Assembly: GCF_026262505.1 (NCBI RefSeq)
Contig: NC_067207.1
Span: 752,252-816,251 of the forward strand
Reading direction: 5' to 3'
DNA from: Trichomonas vaginalis G3
Lineage: Eukaryota; Parabasalia; Trichomonadida; Trichomonadidae
Length of the DNA stretch: 64,000 nt
Below, in pieces: positions 45,252-59,427 of this stretch; position 1 is the stretch's first letter; each line of letters begins with the position of its first letter. The notes beneath the pieces were generated by a model, which was not told where the DNA came from, did not search any database, and worked only from the letters and a program-made list of their open reading frames with translations. The position numbers and the translations under genes were made by a program.

Positions 45252-46450
45252 AAAAATACGCCATCATTAATTAATATCTTAAGATATTTTTAATGATATG
45301 TTTGCATTTGATTCAGATACTTAAATAAAAAGAAAATTTTTGTCAGTGAACAATTAAATTGCAAGTCAATAAGAATACCCTATACATTTTTAAGAGAATG
45401 CAATATCCGTCTCCAAAGCTTTTCCATTTCTCAATCTTCATGGAGAAATTGAATTAGTCTGTCTTCCCCACATATTCAAAATTGATTAGTTTCTCCTCTT
45501 CTCCTTGGAGAAAATCGAAATGAGCTCATTGGGTGCTTTGACCAAATTTAAAAATTTACCAAATATTGTGTTTTGTCAAGTAATAAACTGACATTTTAAA
45601 TAGATAAATGTAAAAAATAGTGTATAGTTTTTCATTTTGGAGAAGTTTGTATTTTGGGACGAACTTTAAATTGAACGGTCAATTTAAAGCAAGTATTCAA
45701 TTTTTTGGTCAATTTAAAGCAATCTTATATGTAGTTTGTTTTAAAGGCTTGATCAATAGCATATGATCAGTACTCGTTGAGTATGTTATGATGTTAAGAG
45801 ATAATGGATAGTACACTTTAATATTGAAATTGAATTTGGATTATTATGCAATATTCTATAATATATATTATGATGATCATAAGAATGTGTTGTATGTGAT
45901 GACACTTAAGTATCATTGATATTTTTTAATTATTGAAAAAGTTAGTAAATAATATTTCTTAATGTGGTGTTCTATTCCGTGAATTCAATAATCACTGTTT
46001 TAGAATTTATAAGTATAAGCTGAAAATGATAAGCTTAGAATGACAAGCTGATGATGCCGGGATAAAAAATAATAATCTGTCAAAATGGTTATTTTAATAA
46101 TAAATAATATAAGAAGGTTAGGAAATGGACTTTGACCTTGAGAAAAAGCCCATCTTCTAACTTTCAGACGAATTTTGGTTAACATTGCGAGTGTCTGCTG
46201 CAAATCTCTGCTGAAGCAGCAGGCACTCGCAATTGTAGGCCATGGCAATTGTATTTATAGTGTTAGAATACAATTGCCATGACTTTTGTGTAATCATTTG
46301 ATCTTCCTGGAAGGAGTTGCAATGGAAGCCAAACTCCACTCCATCCAGTATCAGAAAGCCAGGAAGGAAGTCTTAACCTTGAGAAAGGGCTTCCTTCTAG
46401 GCTTTCTGTGTTACATTGGATCATAATCTGTAGAGAAGGGAGTATTTGCA

Positions 46451-47499
46451 GATTCTGGCCTCTTATAAGGCCAGATCTTCGTATTTCATGCTTCCCAGGG
46501 CCGGATTTCTCTCCTGCCGCCATAGATCAGGACGGCATTTGAGAAAGCCGGCCCTGAGTAATGTAAGCGAGGCTCTGGCCTCTACTGAGGCCAGAGACTG
46601 TGATATTACGTCTTTCAGGGCCGAGTTTCTGCGAGAATGTCTATCATGTGGATGATCATCGCAAAACTCGGCCCTGAGGATGAATTTTGCAGGCTCTGGC
46701 CTCAGTAGGAGCCAGGGCTTGGTATTGTAGGATTCCCATGGCCGGTTTTCGCTCCTGCCGCCTGGGATAAGGGCGGCATTTGAGAAAGCCGGCCCTATGG
46801 ATTTAAAGCGAAGCCCTGGCCTTTGCTATGGTCAGGGCCTGTGTATTTCTTTCTTTCAGGGCCGAAATGAGAGGAGATCGTCAATGATGTGGACGATCTC
46901 CCTCAAAATCGGCCCTGAGGATTGCATTTGTAGGCTCTGGCCTTTGCTAGGGTCAGAGCTTCGTTTGGTAAGTATCCCAAGGCCGGATTCCGCTCCTGCC
47001 GCCCGGGATAAGGGCTGCATTTGAGAAAGCCGGCCCTGGGTATTTAAAACGAAGCCCTGGTCTTTGCTGGGGCCAGAGCATGTATCTGTATGTCTTTCAG
47101 GGCCGAGTTCTTGCGAGACTGTCGACATGATCGACGATCATCGCAAAACTCGGCCCTGAGGATTGTTTTTGAAAGCCCTGGCCACTGCTAAGGCCAGAGC
47201 TTCGTATGGGCACTCTCTCGGAGCTGGATTCCTCTCCGGCCGCCCTGAATCAGGGCGGTCTTTGAGGAAACCGGCCCGAGGATGGTTTGCGAAGCTCTGG
47301 CCTTAGCAATGGCCAGAGCTTGTGATTTTAATGAAGAGCCAAGTTCCTCTCGGATCGTGCCTAATGAGGACGACCGTCGAGGAACTTGGCTCTGAGGAGA
47401 TGAATTGTGAGCTCTGGCCTCGATGAAGGCCAGAGTTTTGAATGGAATGTTTTGATGGGATGAGCCAATGCTCAGTAAGCTCGTCCCATCAAAACATTC
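46451..47499. repeat. GC-rich alternating hairpin array (U8)
   Basis: Complete. It shares CTGGTCTTTGC with U1, U9 and U10, and the shorter CGGCCCGAGG with U1 only. Confidence 0.9.
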
Positions 47500-47799
47500 G
47501 ATTAAAAATTGAATTAAAAATTATCGTAATCACTGAAAAATTACAACAATATTTTTGAATAATATTATTATATAATAAGAATTGAATAAATTTCTCACAA
47601 AATTAAATAAAAATTTCCAAAAAATATTAGAAAATTTTAAAAATTATTGAAAAAATAACAAATTTGATAAGAAAATTAAGGATTAGAGAAATTTAAGAAA
47701 TATAGAAAATGGTTATTTATTATTGTAATGGGAAATTGAGGATATTTGAGGAGTTTTATACAGAATGTGATCTTTATAATTAAAAGAAATGAAGATATT

Positions 47800-48350
47800 C
47801 AAGAAAGGAGTTTACAAATGCAGGGTAAAGGAACAATACTCTGCATTTGTAAACTCCTTTCTTGAATTGAAATTCAATGAATCACATTCAAGTGAAAAAG
47901 TGCAAGCTATTCGAGAAAGGAGTTTACAAATGCAGGGTAAAGGAACAATACTCTGCATTTGTAAACTCCTTTCTTGAATTGAAATTCAATGAATCACATT
48001 CAAGTGAAAAAGTGCAAGCTATTCGAGAAAGGAGTTTACAAATGCAGGGTAAAGGAACAATACTCTGCATTTGTAAACTCCTTTCTTGAATTGAAATTCA
48101 ATGAATCACATTCAAGTGAAAAAGTGCAAGCTATTCGAGAAAGGAGTTTACAAATGCAGGGTAAAGGAACAATACTCTGCATTTGTAAACTCCTTTCTTG
48201 AATTGAAATTCAATGAATCACATTCAAGTGAAAAAGTGCAAGCTATTCGAGAAAGGAGTTTACAAATGCAGGGTAAAGGAACAATACTCTGCATTTGTAA
48301 ACTCCTTTCTTGAATTAAAATTCAATGAATCACATTCAAGTGAAAAAGTG
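47800..48350. repeat. 112-bp hairpin tandem repeat, 5 copies (U8)
   Basis: Copies start at 47800, 47912, 48024, 48136 and 48248. Confidence 0.95.
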
Positions 48351-49157
48351 CGAGTTTTCCTAATTTACACATATAAATGCAATATAATAGCAATATCCCA
48401 CTAAGCACAAATGTAATCTCAATCAAAACACATTATCTTCATAAATGTTAACAAATTTTTCTATTCACACATGTCTAATCATAAATAATTAAGTCTATTC
48501 ATCATTTATCGTCTAATCAAATATAATTTACATTCTCATTGATAATTGTTATATAAAAATAACATAGATTATATTTCAAATGAGACTCTTAGAGCTTTTC
48601 TTATTTTAACATTGTAATAATATAGAATAGCATATAGATATATATGTAATAACGTATATATATGCTTATTTCTCTCATGTTTCGAAATGCAATGTGATAT
48701 TGCACTCACTTTTTATAGAAATCTACCATACTCATAGGAATGATGACATATACATTTGTCTATCTATCTACGTTGTAAAAACCTTCATTAGCCCTAAGCT
48801 CAAAGTTTTTCTCATTCATTGCTTTAAATTGACCAAAAAATTGAATACTTGCTTTAAATTGACCATTCAATTTAAAGTTCGTCCCTTTGTATTTTGGATT
48901 TTGGAGGTTCTTGTTGTTATTTCTACAAATTAGATCCTTATTAAAATTGTTAATTTTTCGATCATTAGCGATGTCACAGTTTAAATTGGAAATTCTTTTT
49001 CTTTGGATAGTTCACACCCGTAAAAATATTTTTACGACTTTATTATGCGACAAAATACAGACAAATCTTGCAGTGATGAACTTTATGATACAGAACAAAG
49101 AGAAGAATAATATTCATTACTAGATGATTAAACCTAATCAATCTTCGGCATATTTAA

Positions 49158-50161
49158 ATGCACATATTAAATTTGAAAAATGCAAAAAAGTCCAGCTGGG
49201 ATCAATATTTTGGTAGTAAAGATAAATGTGACTATATACAAAATGGGACCGTATTATTTGATAATAGCAGTATCAATAATTATTATGTTTTACTTTGTTT
49301 CTATAAAGAATGCAAAGAAACTGGCGCAATTTGCATTCAAAGAACTAATAAAGTGTGTACATTACTTGAAGAAACAGTATTTACCAATTGTAGTTCCACC
49401 ACAGAATATGGTGGAGGGTCTGTTTATTATAACTGCCAAGCAGATGGAGAGTTCGTCCAACATCGAACATGTTATTATGCGTCAATAGCAGAGCAAGCTA
49501 TGGCATTTGCTCAAGCTGCTAAGCAATACCTTTCTAATAAAAACTATGCAATTGAAGTTTCTGTTCTTAAATGTGGAGAAAATGAAGAAAAAGGAAGTTA
49601 CACATTTGGTATTTCTTTTGGCGATATATGTTTTGATAATAACAACATCACAAACAACAAATGTATTCATCAATAACTATTGGACTTTTAGGAAATTCGG
49701 GTACATATAATTTTTCAACATTTAGAGAAAACGCTCAAATTGAAAGTTTTTCGCTTTTATTTTCCTCTTCAGATTATTCATTAACTCATACAGTTTCGTA
49801 TTGTAATATTATTGGAAATAAATGTGGAGCAGATAAAAACCAAGTTCTATTTTATTGTATATCCAAAACTAATTTAGATCACTGCATATTTTTAAATAAC
49901 ACTGCAAAATACATGTTTGGGCAAGATATAGATGGTTATAATTCGACTATTTCAGATTCATATGTTGACTCTAATTCAACCACAGGATCAGGAACTGTTA
50001 TATTTAAGAATATAAAAGAAGGTTACGATTTTAATACGTTTACTCATATATTTAATGAAAACTGCTCAATAGTTTCTCATAGAATAATCTCCCTTAAATC
50101 GATTTTTCTTTCAAAGTTTGCAAAAACTGCAACTGCAGGATTATTTTCACGCAAAGTATAG
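49158..50161 (+). pseudogene. Surface-protein-like gene, copies C and D (U8)
   Basis: C (49158-49676) and D (49661-50161) are each fully open and differ only by the frame shift at their overlap. Confidence 0.55.
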
Positions 50162-50546
50162 ATATAAATGGCAGTATTATGTCGACAAAAGTCGTTATTC
50201 TGTTCAACGGCAAAACAAATTATTTAAGCTGTTAAATCTTTTCTTTTTTATAAAAACTTTGCTTTTAATTTTTTCAATTTTTAAATGAGGAGAAAACAAA
50301 CCAAAAGGAAGCAATACATTTCTAATTGGATATTGTGAAATACTAATTAAGAAAAATAACATCGCAAGCAATAAATGCATAGAAATTTCATTGTATCTGG
50401 ATTTGCAGGATTTAAAAATAGGCGTTTATTAGTTTTGAGAGTGTATGAAATTTTTTTAACTTCAAATGAATTCTTAATATTAAATAAAGTAAATCAAACA
50501 ATTTATAAAATAACAAATAAAAAAAACAATATAGAAATAGAAATAA

Positions 50547-51644
50547 TTAAGCACGAAGTTCGGAGACAGTTGGTAAGAAAGGTTTGAGTGCTTGTCGTGA
50601 TGGATTCCATCCTTTAGGTAAAACTTTCGAAGGACGAGAATTTGTTACTTTCGGAATTACGATTGCTTTGTTTATCTTGTTCCCTTCGATTGCAGAGATA
50701 GATTGTGCTGTTGAAGGAACTGAACTGACTGGGAATCCACCGCCAATGAACTTGGCTGTGTTTCCTGCTATTTCTTCTGTTTTTGACTGTGTTGATGACC
50801 TCATCTCGTGGACTTTCTTCTTCTCCATGAAATATGATGATTTAGTGTAATTGAGTTCACCACGAACTTCTTCAACACTCTTCTTAAGTTCATCGATGTT
50901 ACTTGAGCGATCAAACAGCTCTGTTTCGATCTCTTGAAGTTGTTTCGTCTTCATTTCGAGCTGTTCTTCAAGAATTCTAATTTCTTCATCACCGTCATCT
51001 TTCGTTTGACTTCCAACTTTCCTTTGTTCGCGAACAAGAAGTTTACGACGTTCTTCACGAAGAACTTTAAGTTTGTCGATTCGATAAAGACGTTCCATAA
51101 GTTTGTTTCGGAGTTCTTGTGTCATCTTGAGGAGATTAAGAAGTTCTGGATTCGATGCTTCTAAGAAACGCCATCTGTGGATATTCATCGGCGTTTCAAG
51201 TTCATCTTCAAGAGCACGAACACGACCTTGTTGGAAAAGGATTCCTTTCTCAAGATTTCGACATTCCGTTCGTAAATAAACGGAATGTTTCGATTTGTCC
51301 ATCAATTTCTTCTGTTTTTCAACTTCGGACAACAATGTTTTCTTCAATTCGTCGACTTCATGGCATTTCTGTGTGTATGTTGCTGATTCTGATTTAAGAC
51401 GGCCTTCAATAAGAACAATCTTCTCTTTTAATAGATCTAATGAATAAATTCTGTCATGAATCTGCTTTTGATAAAATAAGTTATATGTTGAATGCAATTG
51501 ATTCAATATATTCGAACTCATCAACACTTTCATGAATATAAGAAAAATATGGAAAAAATTTAGCAAACCTATTGAAAATATTATTATTTGAATGATACAC
51601 AATTTAATTGGGACAATGTCACGCCCGTAAAATATTTTTGCCAT
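50547..51644 (-). CDS. CFAP58: Chimeric CFAP58 C-terminal ORF (U9)
   Basis: All 365 codons open. The A run just downstream of its stop (near 50520) is shorter here than in neighbours. Confidence 0.8.
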   Translation of the reverse strand: MAKIFYGRDIVPIKLCIIQIIIFSIGLLNFFHIFLIFMKVLMSSNILNQLHSTYNLFYQKQIHDRIYSLDLLKEKIVLIEGRLKSESATYTQKCHEVDELKKTLLSEVEKQKKLMDKSKHSVYLRTECRNLEKGILFQQGRVRALEDELETPMNIHRWRFLEASNPELLNLLKMTQELRNKLMERLYRIDKLKVLREERRKLLVREQRKVGSQTKDDGDEEIRILEEQLEMKTKQLQEIETELFDRSSNIDELKKSVEEVRGELNYTKSSYFMEKKKVHEMRSSTQSKTEEIAGNTAKFIGGGFPVSSVPSTAQSISAIEGNKINKAIVIPKVTNSRPSKVLPKGWNPSRQALKPFLPTVSELRA

Positions 51645-51658
51645 AATAATGTTAAAAA

Positions 51659-51907
51659 ATGAACAAAAATCAGAACAAAGGGGAAGGCTACACTTTGACT
51701 ATCTCAGATTCATATGTTGATTCAAATTCAACAAATGGACTTGTTATATTTAATAATCTAACAATAAACTCATTTTTTAACACTTTTAATCATTTATTTA
51801 ATGAAAATTGTTCAATAAATTCTGGAAAAATTATCACTTATAATTTTTCATATCTTTCTACATTTGTAAAAACTGCTTCTGCAGGATTAGTTCCATCAAA
51901 AAAGTAA
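51659..51907 (+). pseudogene. Surface-protein-like 3' fragment, copy B (U9)
   Basis: 82-codon frame, product equal to U2. Confidence 0.6.
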
Positions 51908-53106
51908 AAAAATACGCCATCATTAATTAATATCTTAAGATATTTTTAATGATATGTTTGCATTTGATTCAGATACTTAAATAAAAAGAAAATTTTTGTC
52001 AGTGAACAATTAAATTGCAAGTCAATAAGAATACCCTATACATTTTTAAGAGAATGCAATATCCGTCTCCAAAGCTTTTCCATTTCTCAATCTTCATGGA
52101 GAAATTGAATTAGTCTGTCTTCCCCACATATTCAAAATTGATTAGTTTCTCCTCTTCTCCTTGGAGAAAATCGAAATGAGCTCATTGGGTGCTTTGACCA
52201 AATTTAAAAATTTACCAAATATTGTGTTTTGTCAAGTAATAAACTGACATTTTAAATAGATAAATGTAAAAAATAGTGTATAGTTTTTCATTTTGGAGAA
52301 GTTTGTATTTTGGGACGAACTTTAAATTGAACGGTCAATTTAAAGCAAGTATTCAATTTTTTGGTCAATTTAAAGCAATCTTATATGTAGTTTGTTTTAA
52401 AGGCTTGATCAATAGCATATGATCAGTACTCGTTGAGTATGTTATGATGTTAAGAGATAATGGATAGTACACTTTAATATTGAAATTGAATTTGGATTAT
52501 TATGCAATATTCTATAATATATATTATGATGATCATAAGAATGTGTTGTATGTGATGACACTTAAGTATCATTGATATTTTTTAATTATTGAAAAAGTTA
52601 GTAAATAATATTTCTTAATGTGGTGTTCTATTCCGTGAATTCAATAATCACTGTTTTAGAATTTATAAGTATAAGCTGAAAATGATAAGCTTAGAATGAC
52701 AAGCTGATGATGCCGGGATAAAAAATAATAATCTGTCAAAATGGTTATTTTAATAATAAATAATATAAGAAGGTTAGGAAATGGACTTTGACCTTGAGAA
52801 AAAGCCCATCTTCTAACTTTCAGACGAATTTTGGTTAACATTGCGAGTGTCTGCTGCAAATCTCTGCTGAAGCAGCAGGCACTCGCAATTGTAGGCCATG
52901 GCAATTGTATTTATAGTGTTAGAATACAATTGCCATGACTTTTGTGTAATCATTTGATCTTCCTGGAAGGAGTTGCAATGGAAGCCAAACTCCACTCCAT
53001 CCAGTATCAGAAAGCCAGGAAGGAAGTCTTAACCTTGAGAAAGGGCTTCCTTCTAGGCTTTCTGTGTTACATTGGATCATAATCTGTAGAGAAGGGAGTA
53101 TTTGCA

Positions 53107-54156
53107 GATTCTGGCCTCTTATAAGGCCAGATCTTCGTATTTCATGCTTCCCAGGGCCGGATTTCTCTCCTGCCGCCATAGATCAGGACGGCATTTGAGA
53201 AAGCCGGCCCTGAGTAATGTAAGCGAGGCTCTGGCCTCTACTGAGGCCAGAGACTGTGATATTACGTCTTTCAGGGCCGAGTTTCTGCGAGAATGTCTAT
53301 CATGTGGATGATCATCGCAAAACTCGGCCCTGAGGATGAATTTTGCAGGCTCTGGCCTCAGTAGGAGCCAGGGCTTGGTATTGTAGGATTCCCATGGCCG
53401 GTTTTCGCTCCTGCCGCCTGGGATAAGGGCGGCATTTGAGAAAGCCGGCCCTATGGATTTAAAGCGAAGCCCTGGCCTTTGCTATGGTCAGGGCCTGTGT
53501 ATTTCTTTCTTTCAGGGCCGAAATGAGAGGAGATCGTCAATGATGTGGACGATCTCCCTCAAAATCGGCCCTGAGGATTGCATTTGTAGGCTCTGGCCTT
53601 TGCTAGGGTCAGAGCTTCGTTTGGTAAGTATCCCAAGGCCGGATTCCGCTCCTGCCGCCCGGGATAAGGGCTGCATTTGAGAAAGCCGGCCCTGGGTATT
53701 TAAAACGAAGCCCTGGTCTTTGCTGGGGCCAGAGCATGTATCTGTATGTCTTTCAGGGCCGAGTTCTTGCGAGACTGTCGACATGATCGACGATCATCGC
53801 AAAACTCGGCCCTGAGGATTGTTTTTGAAAGCCCTGGCCACTGCTAAGGCCAGAGCTTCGTATGGGCACTCTCTCGGAGCTGGATTCCTCTCCGGCCGCC
53901 CTGAATCAGGGCGGTCTTTGAGGAAACCGGCCCCGAGGATGGTTTGCGAAGCTCTGGCCTTAGCAATGGCCAGAGCTTGTGATTTTAATGAAGAGCCAAG
54001 TTCCTCTCGGATCGTGCCTAATGAGGACGACCGTCGAGGAACTTGGCTCTGAGGAGATGAATTGTGAGCTCTGGCCTCGATGAAGGCCAGAGTTTTGAAT
54101 GGAATGTTTTGATGGGATGAGCCAATGCTCAGTAAGCTCGTCCCATCAAAACATTC
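53107..54156. repeat. GC-rich alternating hairpin array (U9)
   Basis: Complete array with CTGGTCTTTGC and CGGCCCCGAGG, the U10 combination. Confidence 0.9.
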
Positions 54157-54456
54157 GATTAAAAATTGAATTAAAAATTATCGTAATCACTGAAAAATTA
54201 CAACAATATTTTTGAATAATATTATTATATAATAAGAATTGAATAAATTTCTCACAAAATTAAATAAAAATTTCCAAAAAATATTAGAAAATTTTAAAAA
54301 TTATTGAAAAAATAACAAATTTGATAAGAAAATTAAGGATTAGAGAAATTTAAGAAATATAGAAAATGGTTATTTATTATTGTAATGGGAAATTGAGGAT
54401 ATTTGAGGAGTTTTATACAGAATGTGATCTTTATAATTAAAAGAAATGAAGATATT

Positions 54457-54671
54457 CAAGAAAGGAGTTTACAAATGCAGGGTAAAGGAACAATACTCTG
54501 CATTTGTAAACTCCTTTCTTGAATTGAAATTCAATGAATCACATTCAAGTGAAAAAGTGCAAGCTATTCGAGAAAGGAGTTTACAAATGCAGGGTAAAGG
54601 AACAATACTCTGCATTTGTAAACTCCTTTCTTGAATTAAAATTCAATGAATCACATTCAAGTGAAAAAGTG
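54457..54671. repeat. 112-bp hairpin tandem repeat, 2 copies (U9)
   Basis: Copies start at 54457 and 54569. First and last copy types are both kept, so three internal copies were lost as an exact multiple of 112 bases. Confidence 0.95.
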
Positions 54672-55478
54672 CGAGTTTTCCTAATTTACACATATAAATG
54701 CAATATAATAGCAATATCCCACTAAGCACAAATGTAATCTCAATCAAAACACATTATCTTCATAAATGTTAACAAATTTTTCTATTCACACATGTCTAAT
54801 CATAAATAATTAAGTCTATTCATCATTTATCGTCTAATCAAATATAATTTACATTCTCATTGATAATTGTTATATAAAAATAACATAGATTATATTTCAA
54901 ATGAGACTCTTAGAGCTTTTCTTATTTTAACATTGTAATAATATAGAATAGCATATAGATATATATGTAATAACGTATATATATGCTTATTTCTCTCATG
55001 TTTCGAAATGCAATGTGATATTGCACTCACTTTTTATAGAAATCTACCATACTCATAGGAATGATGACATATACATTTGTCTATCTATCTACGTTGTAAA
55101 AACCTTCATTAGCCCTAAGCTCAAAGTTTTTCTCATTCATTGCTTTAAATTGACCAAAAAATTGAATACTTGCTTTAAATTGACCATTCAATTTAAAGTT
55201 CGTCCCTTTGTATTTTGGATTTTGGAGGTTCTTGTTGTTATTTCTACAAATTAGATCCTTATTAAAATTGTTAATTTTTCGATCATTAGCGATGTCACAG
55301 TTTAAATTGGAAATTCTTTTTCTTTGGATAGTTCACACCCGTAAAAATATTTTTACGACTTTATTATGCGACAAAATACAGACAAATCTTGCAGTGATGA
55401 ACTTTATGATACAGAACAAAGAGAAGAATAATATTCATTACTAGATGATTAAACCTAATCAATCTTCGGCATATTTAA

Positions 55479-56482
55479 ATGCACATATTAAATTTGAAAA
55501 ATGCAAAAAAGTCCAGCTGGGATCAATATTTTGGTAGTAAAGATAAATGTGACTATATACAAAATGGGACCGTATTATTTGATAATAGCAGTATCAATAA
55601 TTATTATGTTTTACTTTGTTTCTATAAAGAATGCAAAGAAACTGGCGCAATTTGCATTCAAAGAACTAATAAAGTGTGTACATTACTTGAAGAAACAGTA
55701 TTTACCAATTGTAGTTCCACCACAGAATATGGTGGAGGGTCTGTTTATTATAACTGCCAAGCAGATGGAGAGTTCGTCCAACATCGAACATGTTATTATG
55801 CGTCAATAGCAGAGCAAGCTATGGCATTTGCTCAAGCTGCTAAGCAATACCTTTCTAATAAAAACTATGCAATTGAAGTTTCTGTTCTTAAATGTGGAGA
55901 AAATGAAGAAAAAGGAAGTTACACATTTGGTATTTCTTTTGGCGATATATGTTTTGATAATAACAACATCACAAACAACAAATGTATTCATCAATAACTA
56001 TTGGACTTTTAGGAAATTCGGGTACATATAATTTTTCAACATTTAGAGAAAACGCTCAAATTGAAAGTTTTTCGCTTTTATTTTCCTCTTCAGATTATTC
56101 ATTAACTCATACAGTTTCGTATTGTAATATTATTGGAAATAAATGTGGAGCAGATAAAAACCAAGTTCTATTTTATTGTATATCCAAAACTAATTTAGAT
56201 CACTGCATATTTTTAAATAACACTGCAAAATACATGTTTGGGCAAGATATAGATGGTTATAATTCGACTATTTCAGATTCATATGTTGACTCTAATTCAA
56301 CCACAGGATCAGGAACTGTTATATTTAAGAATATAAAAGAAGGTTACGATTTTAATACGTTTACTCATATATTTAATGAAAACTGCTCAATAGTTTCTCA
56401 TAGAATAATCTCCCTTAAATCGATTTTTCTTTCAAAGTTTGCAAAAACTGCAACTGCAGGATTATTTTCACGCAAAGTATAG
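55479..56482 (+). pseudogene. Surface-protein-like gene, copies C and D (U9)
   Basis: C (55479-55997) and D (55982-56482) are open as in U8. Confidence 0.55.
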
Positions 56483-56867
56483 ATATAAATGGCAGTATTA
56501 TGTCGACAAAAGTCGTTATTCTGTTCAACGGCAAAACAAATTATTTAAGCTGTTAAATCTTTTCTTTTTTATAAAAACTTTGCTTTTAATTTTTCAATTT
56601 TTAAATGAGGAGAAAACAAACCAAAAGGAAGCAATACATTTCTAATTGGATATTGTGAAATACTAATTAAGAAAAATAACATCGCAAGCAATAAATGCAT
56701 AGAAATTTCATTGTATCTGGATTTGCAGGATTTAAAAATAGGCGTTTATTAGTTTTGAGAGTGTATGAAATTTTTTTAACTTCAAATGAATTCTTAATAT
56801 TAAATAAAGTAAATCAAACAATTTATAAAATAACAAATAAAAAAAAACAATATAGAAATAGAAATAA

Positions 56868-57965
56868 TTAAGCACGAAGTTCGGAGACAGTTGGTAAGAA
56901 AGGTTTGAGTGCTTGTCGTGATGGATTCCATCCTTTAGGTAAAACTTTCGAAGGACGAGAATTTGTTACTTTCGGAATTACGATTGCTTTGTTTATCTTG
57001 TTCCCTTCGATTGCAGAGATAGATTGTGCTGTTGAAGGAACTGAACTGACTGGGAATCCACCGCCAATGAACTTGGCTGTGTTTCCTGCTATTTCTTCTG
57101 TTTTTGACTGTGTTGATGACCTCATCTCGTGGACTTTCTTCTTCTCCATGAAATATGATGATTTAGTGTAATTGAGTTCACCACGAACTTCTTCAACACT
57201 CTTCTTAAGTTCATCGATGTTACTTGAGCGATCAAACAGCTCTGTTTCGATCTCTTGAAGTTGTTTCGTCTTCATTTCGAGCTGTTCTTCAAGAATTCTA
57301 ATTTCTTCATCACCGTCATCTTTCGTTTGACTTCCAACTTTCCTTTGTTCGCGAACAAGAAGTTTACGACGTTCTTCACGAAGAACTTTAAGTTTGTCGA
57401 TTCGATAAAGACGTTCCATAAGTTTGTTTCGGAGTTCTTGTGTCATCTTGAGGAGATTAAGAAGTTCTGGATTCGATGCTTCTAAGAAACGCCATCTGTG
57501 GATATTCATCGGCGTTTCAAGTTCATCTTCAAGAGCACGAACACGACCTTGTTGGAAAAGGATTCCTTTCTCAAGATTTCGACATTCCGTTCGTAAATAA
57601 ACGGAATGTTTCGATTTGTCCATCAATTTCTTCTGTTTTTCAACTTCGGACAACAATGTTTTCTTCAATTCGTCGACTTCATGGCATTTCTGTGTGTATG
57701 TTGCTGATTCTGATTTAAGACGGCCTTCAATAAGAACAATCTTCTCTTTTAATAGATCTAATGAATAAATTCTGTCATGAATCTGCTTTTGATAAAATAA
57801 GTTATATGTTGAATGCAATTGATTCAATATATTCGAACTCATCAACACTTTCATGAATATAAGAAAAATATGGAAAAAATTTAGCAAACCTATTGAAAAT
57901 ATTATTATTTGAATGATACACAATTTAATTGGGACAATGTCACGCCCGTAAAATATTTTTGCCAT
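56868..57965 (-). CDS. CFAP58: Chimeric CFAP58 C-terminal ORF (U10)
   Basis: All 365 codons open, product equal to U2. Confidence 0.8.
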   Translation of the reverse strand: MAKIFYGRDIVPIKLCIIQIIIFSIGLLNFFHIFLIFMKVLMSSNILNQLHSTYNLFYQKQIHDRIYSLDLLKEKIVLIEGRLKSESATYTQKCHEVDELKKTLLSEVEKQKKLMDKSKHSVYLRTECRNLEKGILFQQGRVRALEDELETPMNIHRWRFLEASNPELLNLLKMTQELRNKLMERLYRIDKLKVLREERRKLLVREQRKVGSQTKDDGDEEIRILEEQLEMKTKQLQEIETELFDRSSNIDELKKSVEEVRGELNYTKSSYFMEKKKVHEMRSSTQSKTEEIAGNTAKFIGGGFPVSSVPSTAQSISAIEGNKINKAIVIPKVTNSRPSKVLPKGWNPSRQALKPFLPTVSELRA

Positions 57966-57979
57966 AATAATGTTAAAAA

Positions 57980-58228
57980 ATGAACAAAAATCAGAACAAA
58001 GGGGAAGGCTACACTTTGACTATCTCAGATTCATATGTTGATTCAAATTCAACAAATGGACTTGTTATATTTAATAATCTAACAATAAACTCATTTTTTA
58101 ACACTTTTAATCATTTATTTAATGAAAATTGTTCAATAAATTCTGGAAAAATTATCACTTATAATTTTTCATATCTTTCTACATTTGTAAAAACTGCTTC
58201 TGCAGGATTAGTTCCATCAAAAAAGTAA
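57980..58228 (+). pseudogene. Surface-protein-like 3' fragment, copy B (U10)
   Basis: 82-codon frame, product equal to U2. Confidence 0.6.
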
Positions 58229-59427
58229 AAAAATACGCCATCATTAATTAATATCTTAAGATATTTTTAATGATATGTTTGCATTTGATTCAGATACTTA
58301 AATAAAAAGAAAATTTTTGTCAGTGAACAATTAAATTGCAAGTCAATAAGAATACCCTATACATTTTTAAGAGAATGCAATATCCGTCTCCAAAGCTTTT
58401 CCATTTCTCAATCTTCATGGAGAAATTGAATTAGTCTGTCTTCCCCACATATTCAAAATTGATTAGTTTCTCCTCTTCTCCTTGGAGAAAATCGAAATGA
58501 GCTCATTGGGTGCTTTGACCAAATTTAAAAATTTACCAAATATTGTGTTTTGTCAAGTAATAAACTGACATTTTAAATAGATAAATGTAAAAAATAGTGT
58601 ATAGTTTTTCATTTTGGAGAAGTTTGTATTTTGGGACGAACTTTAAATTGAACGGTCAATTTAAAGCAAGTATTCAATTTTTTGGTCAATTTAAAGCAAT
58701 CTTATATGTAGTTTGTTTTAAAGGCTTGATCAATAGCATATGATCAGTACTCGTTGAGTATGTTATGATGTTAAGAGATAATGGATAGTACACTTTAATA
58801 TTGAAATTGAATTTGGATTATTATGCAATATTCTATAATATATATTATGATGATCATAAGAATGTGTTGTATGTGATGACACTTAAGTATCATTGATATT
58901 TTTTAATTATTGAAAAAGTTAGTAAATAATATTTCTTAATGTGGTGTTCTATTCCGTGAATTCAATAATCACTGTTTTAGAATTTATAAGTATAAGCTGA
59001 AAATGATAAGCTTAGAATGACAAGCTGATGATGCCGGGATAAAAAATAATAATCTGTCAAAATGGTTATTTTAATAATAAATAATATAAGAAGGTTAGGA
59101 AATGGACTTTGACCTTGAGAAAAAGCCCATCTTCTAACTTTCAGACGAATTTTGGTTAACATTGCGAGTGTCTGCTGCAAATCTCTGCTGAAGCAGCAGG
59201 CACTCGCAATTGTAGGCCATGGCAATTGTATTTATAGTGTTAGAATACAATTGCCATGACTTTTGTGTAATCATTTGATCTTCCTGGAAGGAGTTGCAAT
59301 GGAAGCCAAACTCCACTCCATCCAGTATCAGAAAGCCAGGAAGGAAGTCTTAACCTTGAGAAAGGGCTTCCTTCTAGGCTTTCTGTGTTACATTGGATCA
59401 TAATCTGTAGAGAAGGGAGTATTTGCA

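Larger units (their letters stand above)
45656..48885. mobile_element. MULE-like hairpin element (U8)
   Basis: Left inverted repeat 45656-45723, right 48818-48885; TTTGTATTTT at 45646-45655 and 48886-48895. Confidence 0.85.
52312..55206. mobile_element. MULE-like hairpin element, short form (U9)
   Basis: Left inverted repeat 52312-52379, right 55139-55206; TTTGTATTTT at 52302-52311 and 55207-55216. At 2895 bases it is the shortest complete copy because only two 112-bp repeats remain. Confidence 0.85.
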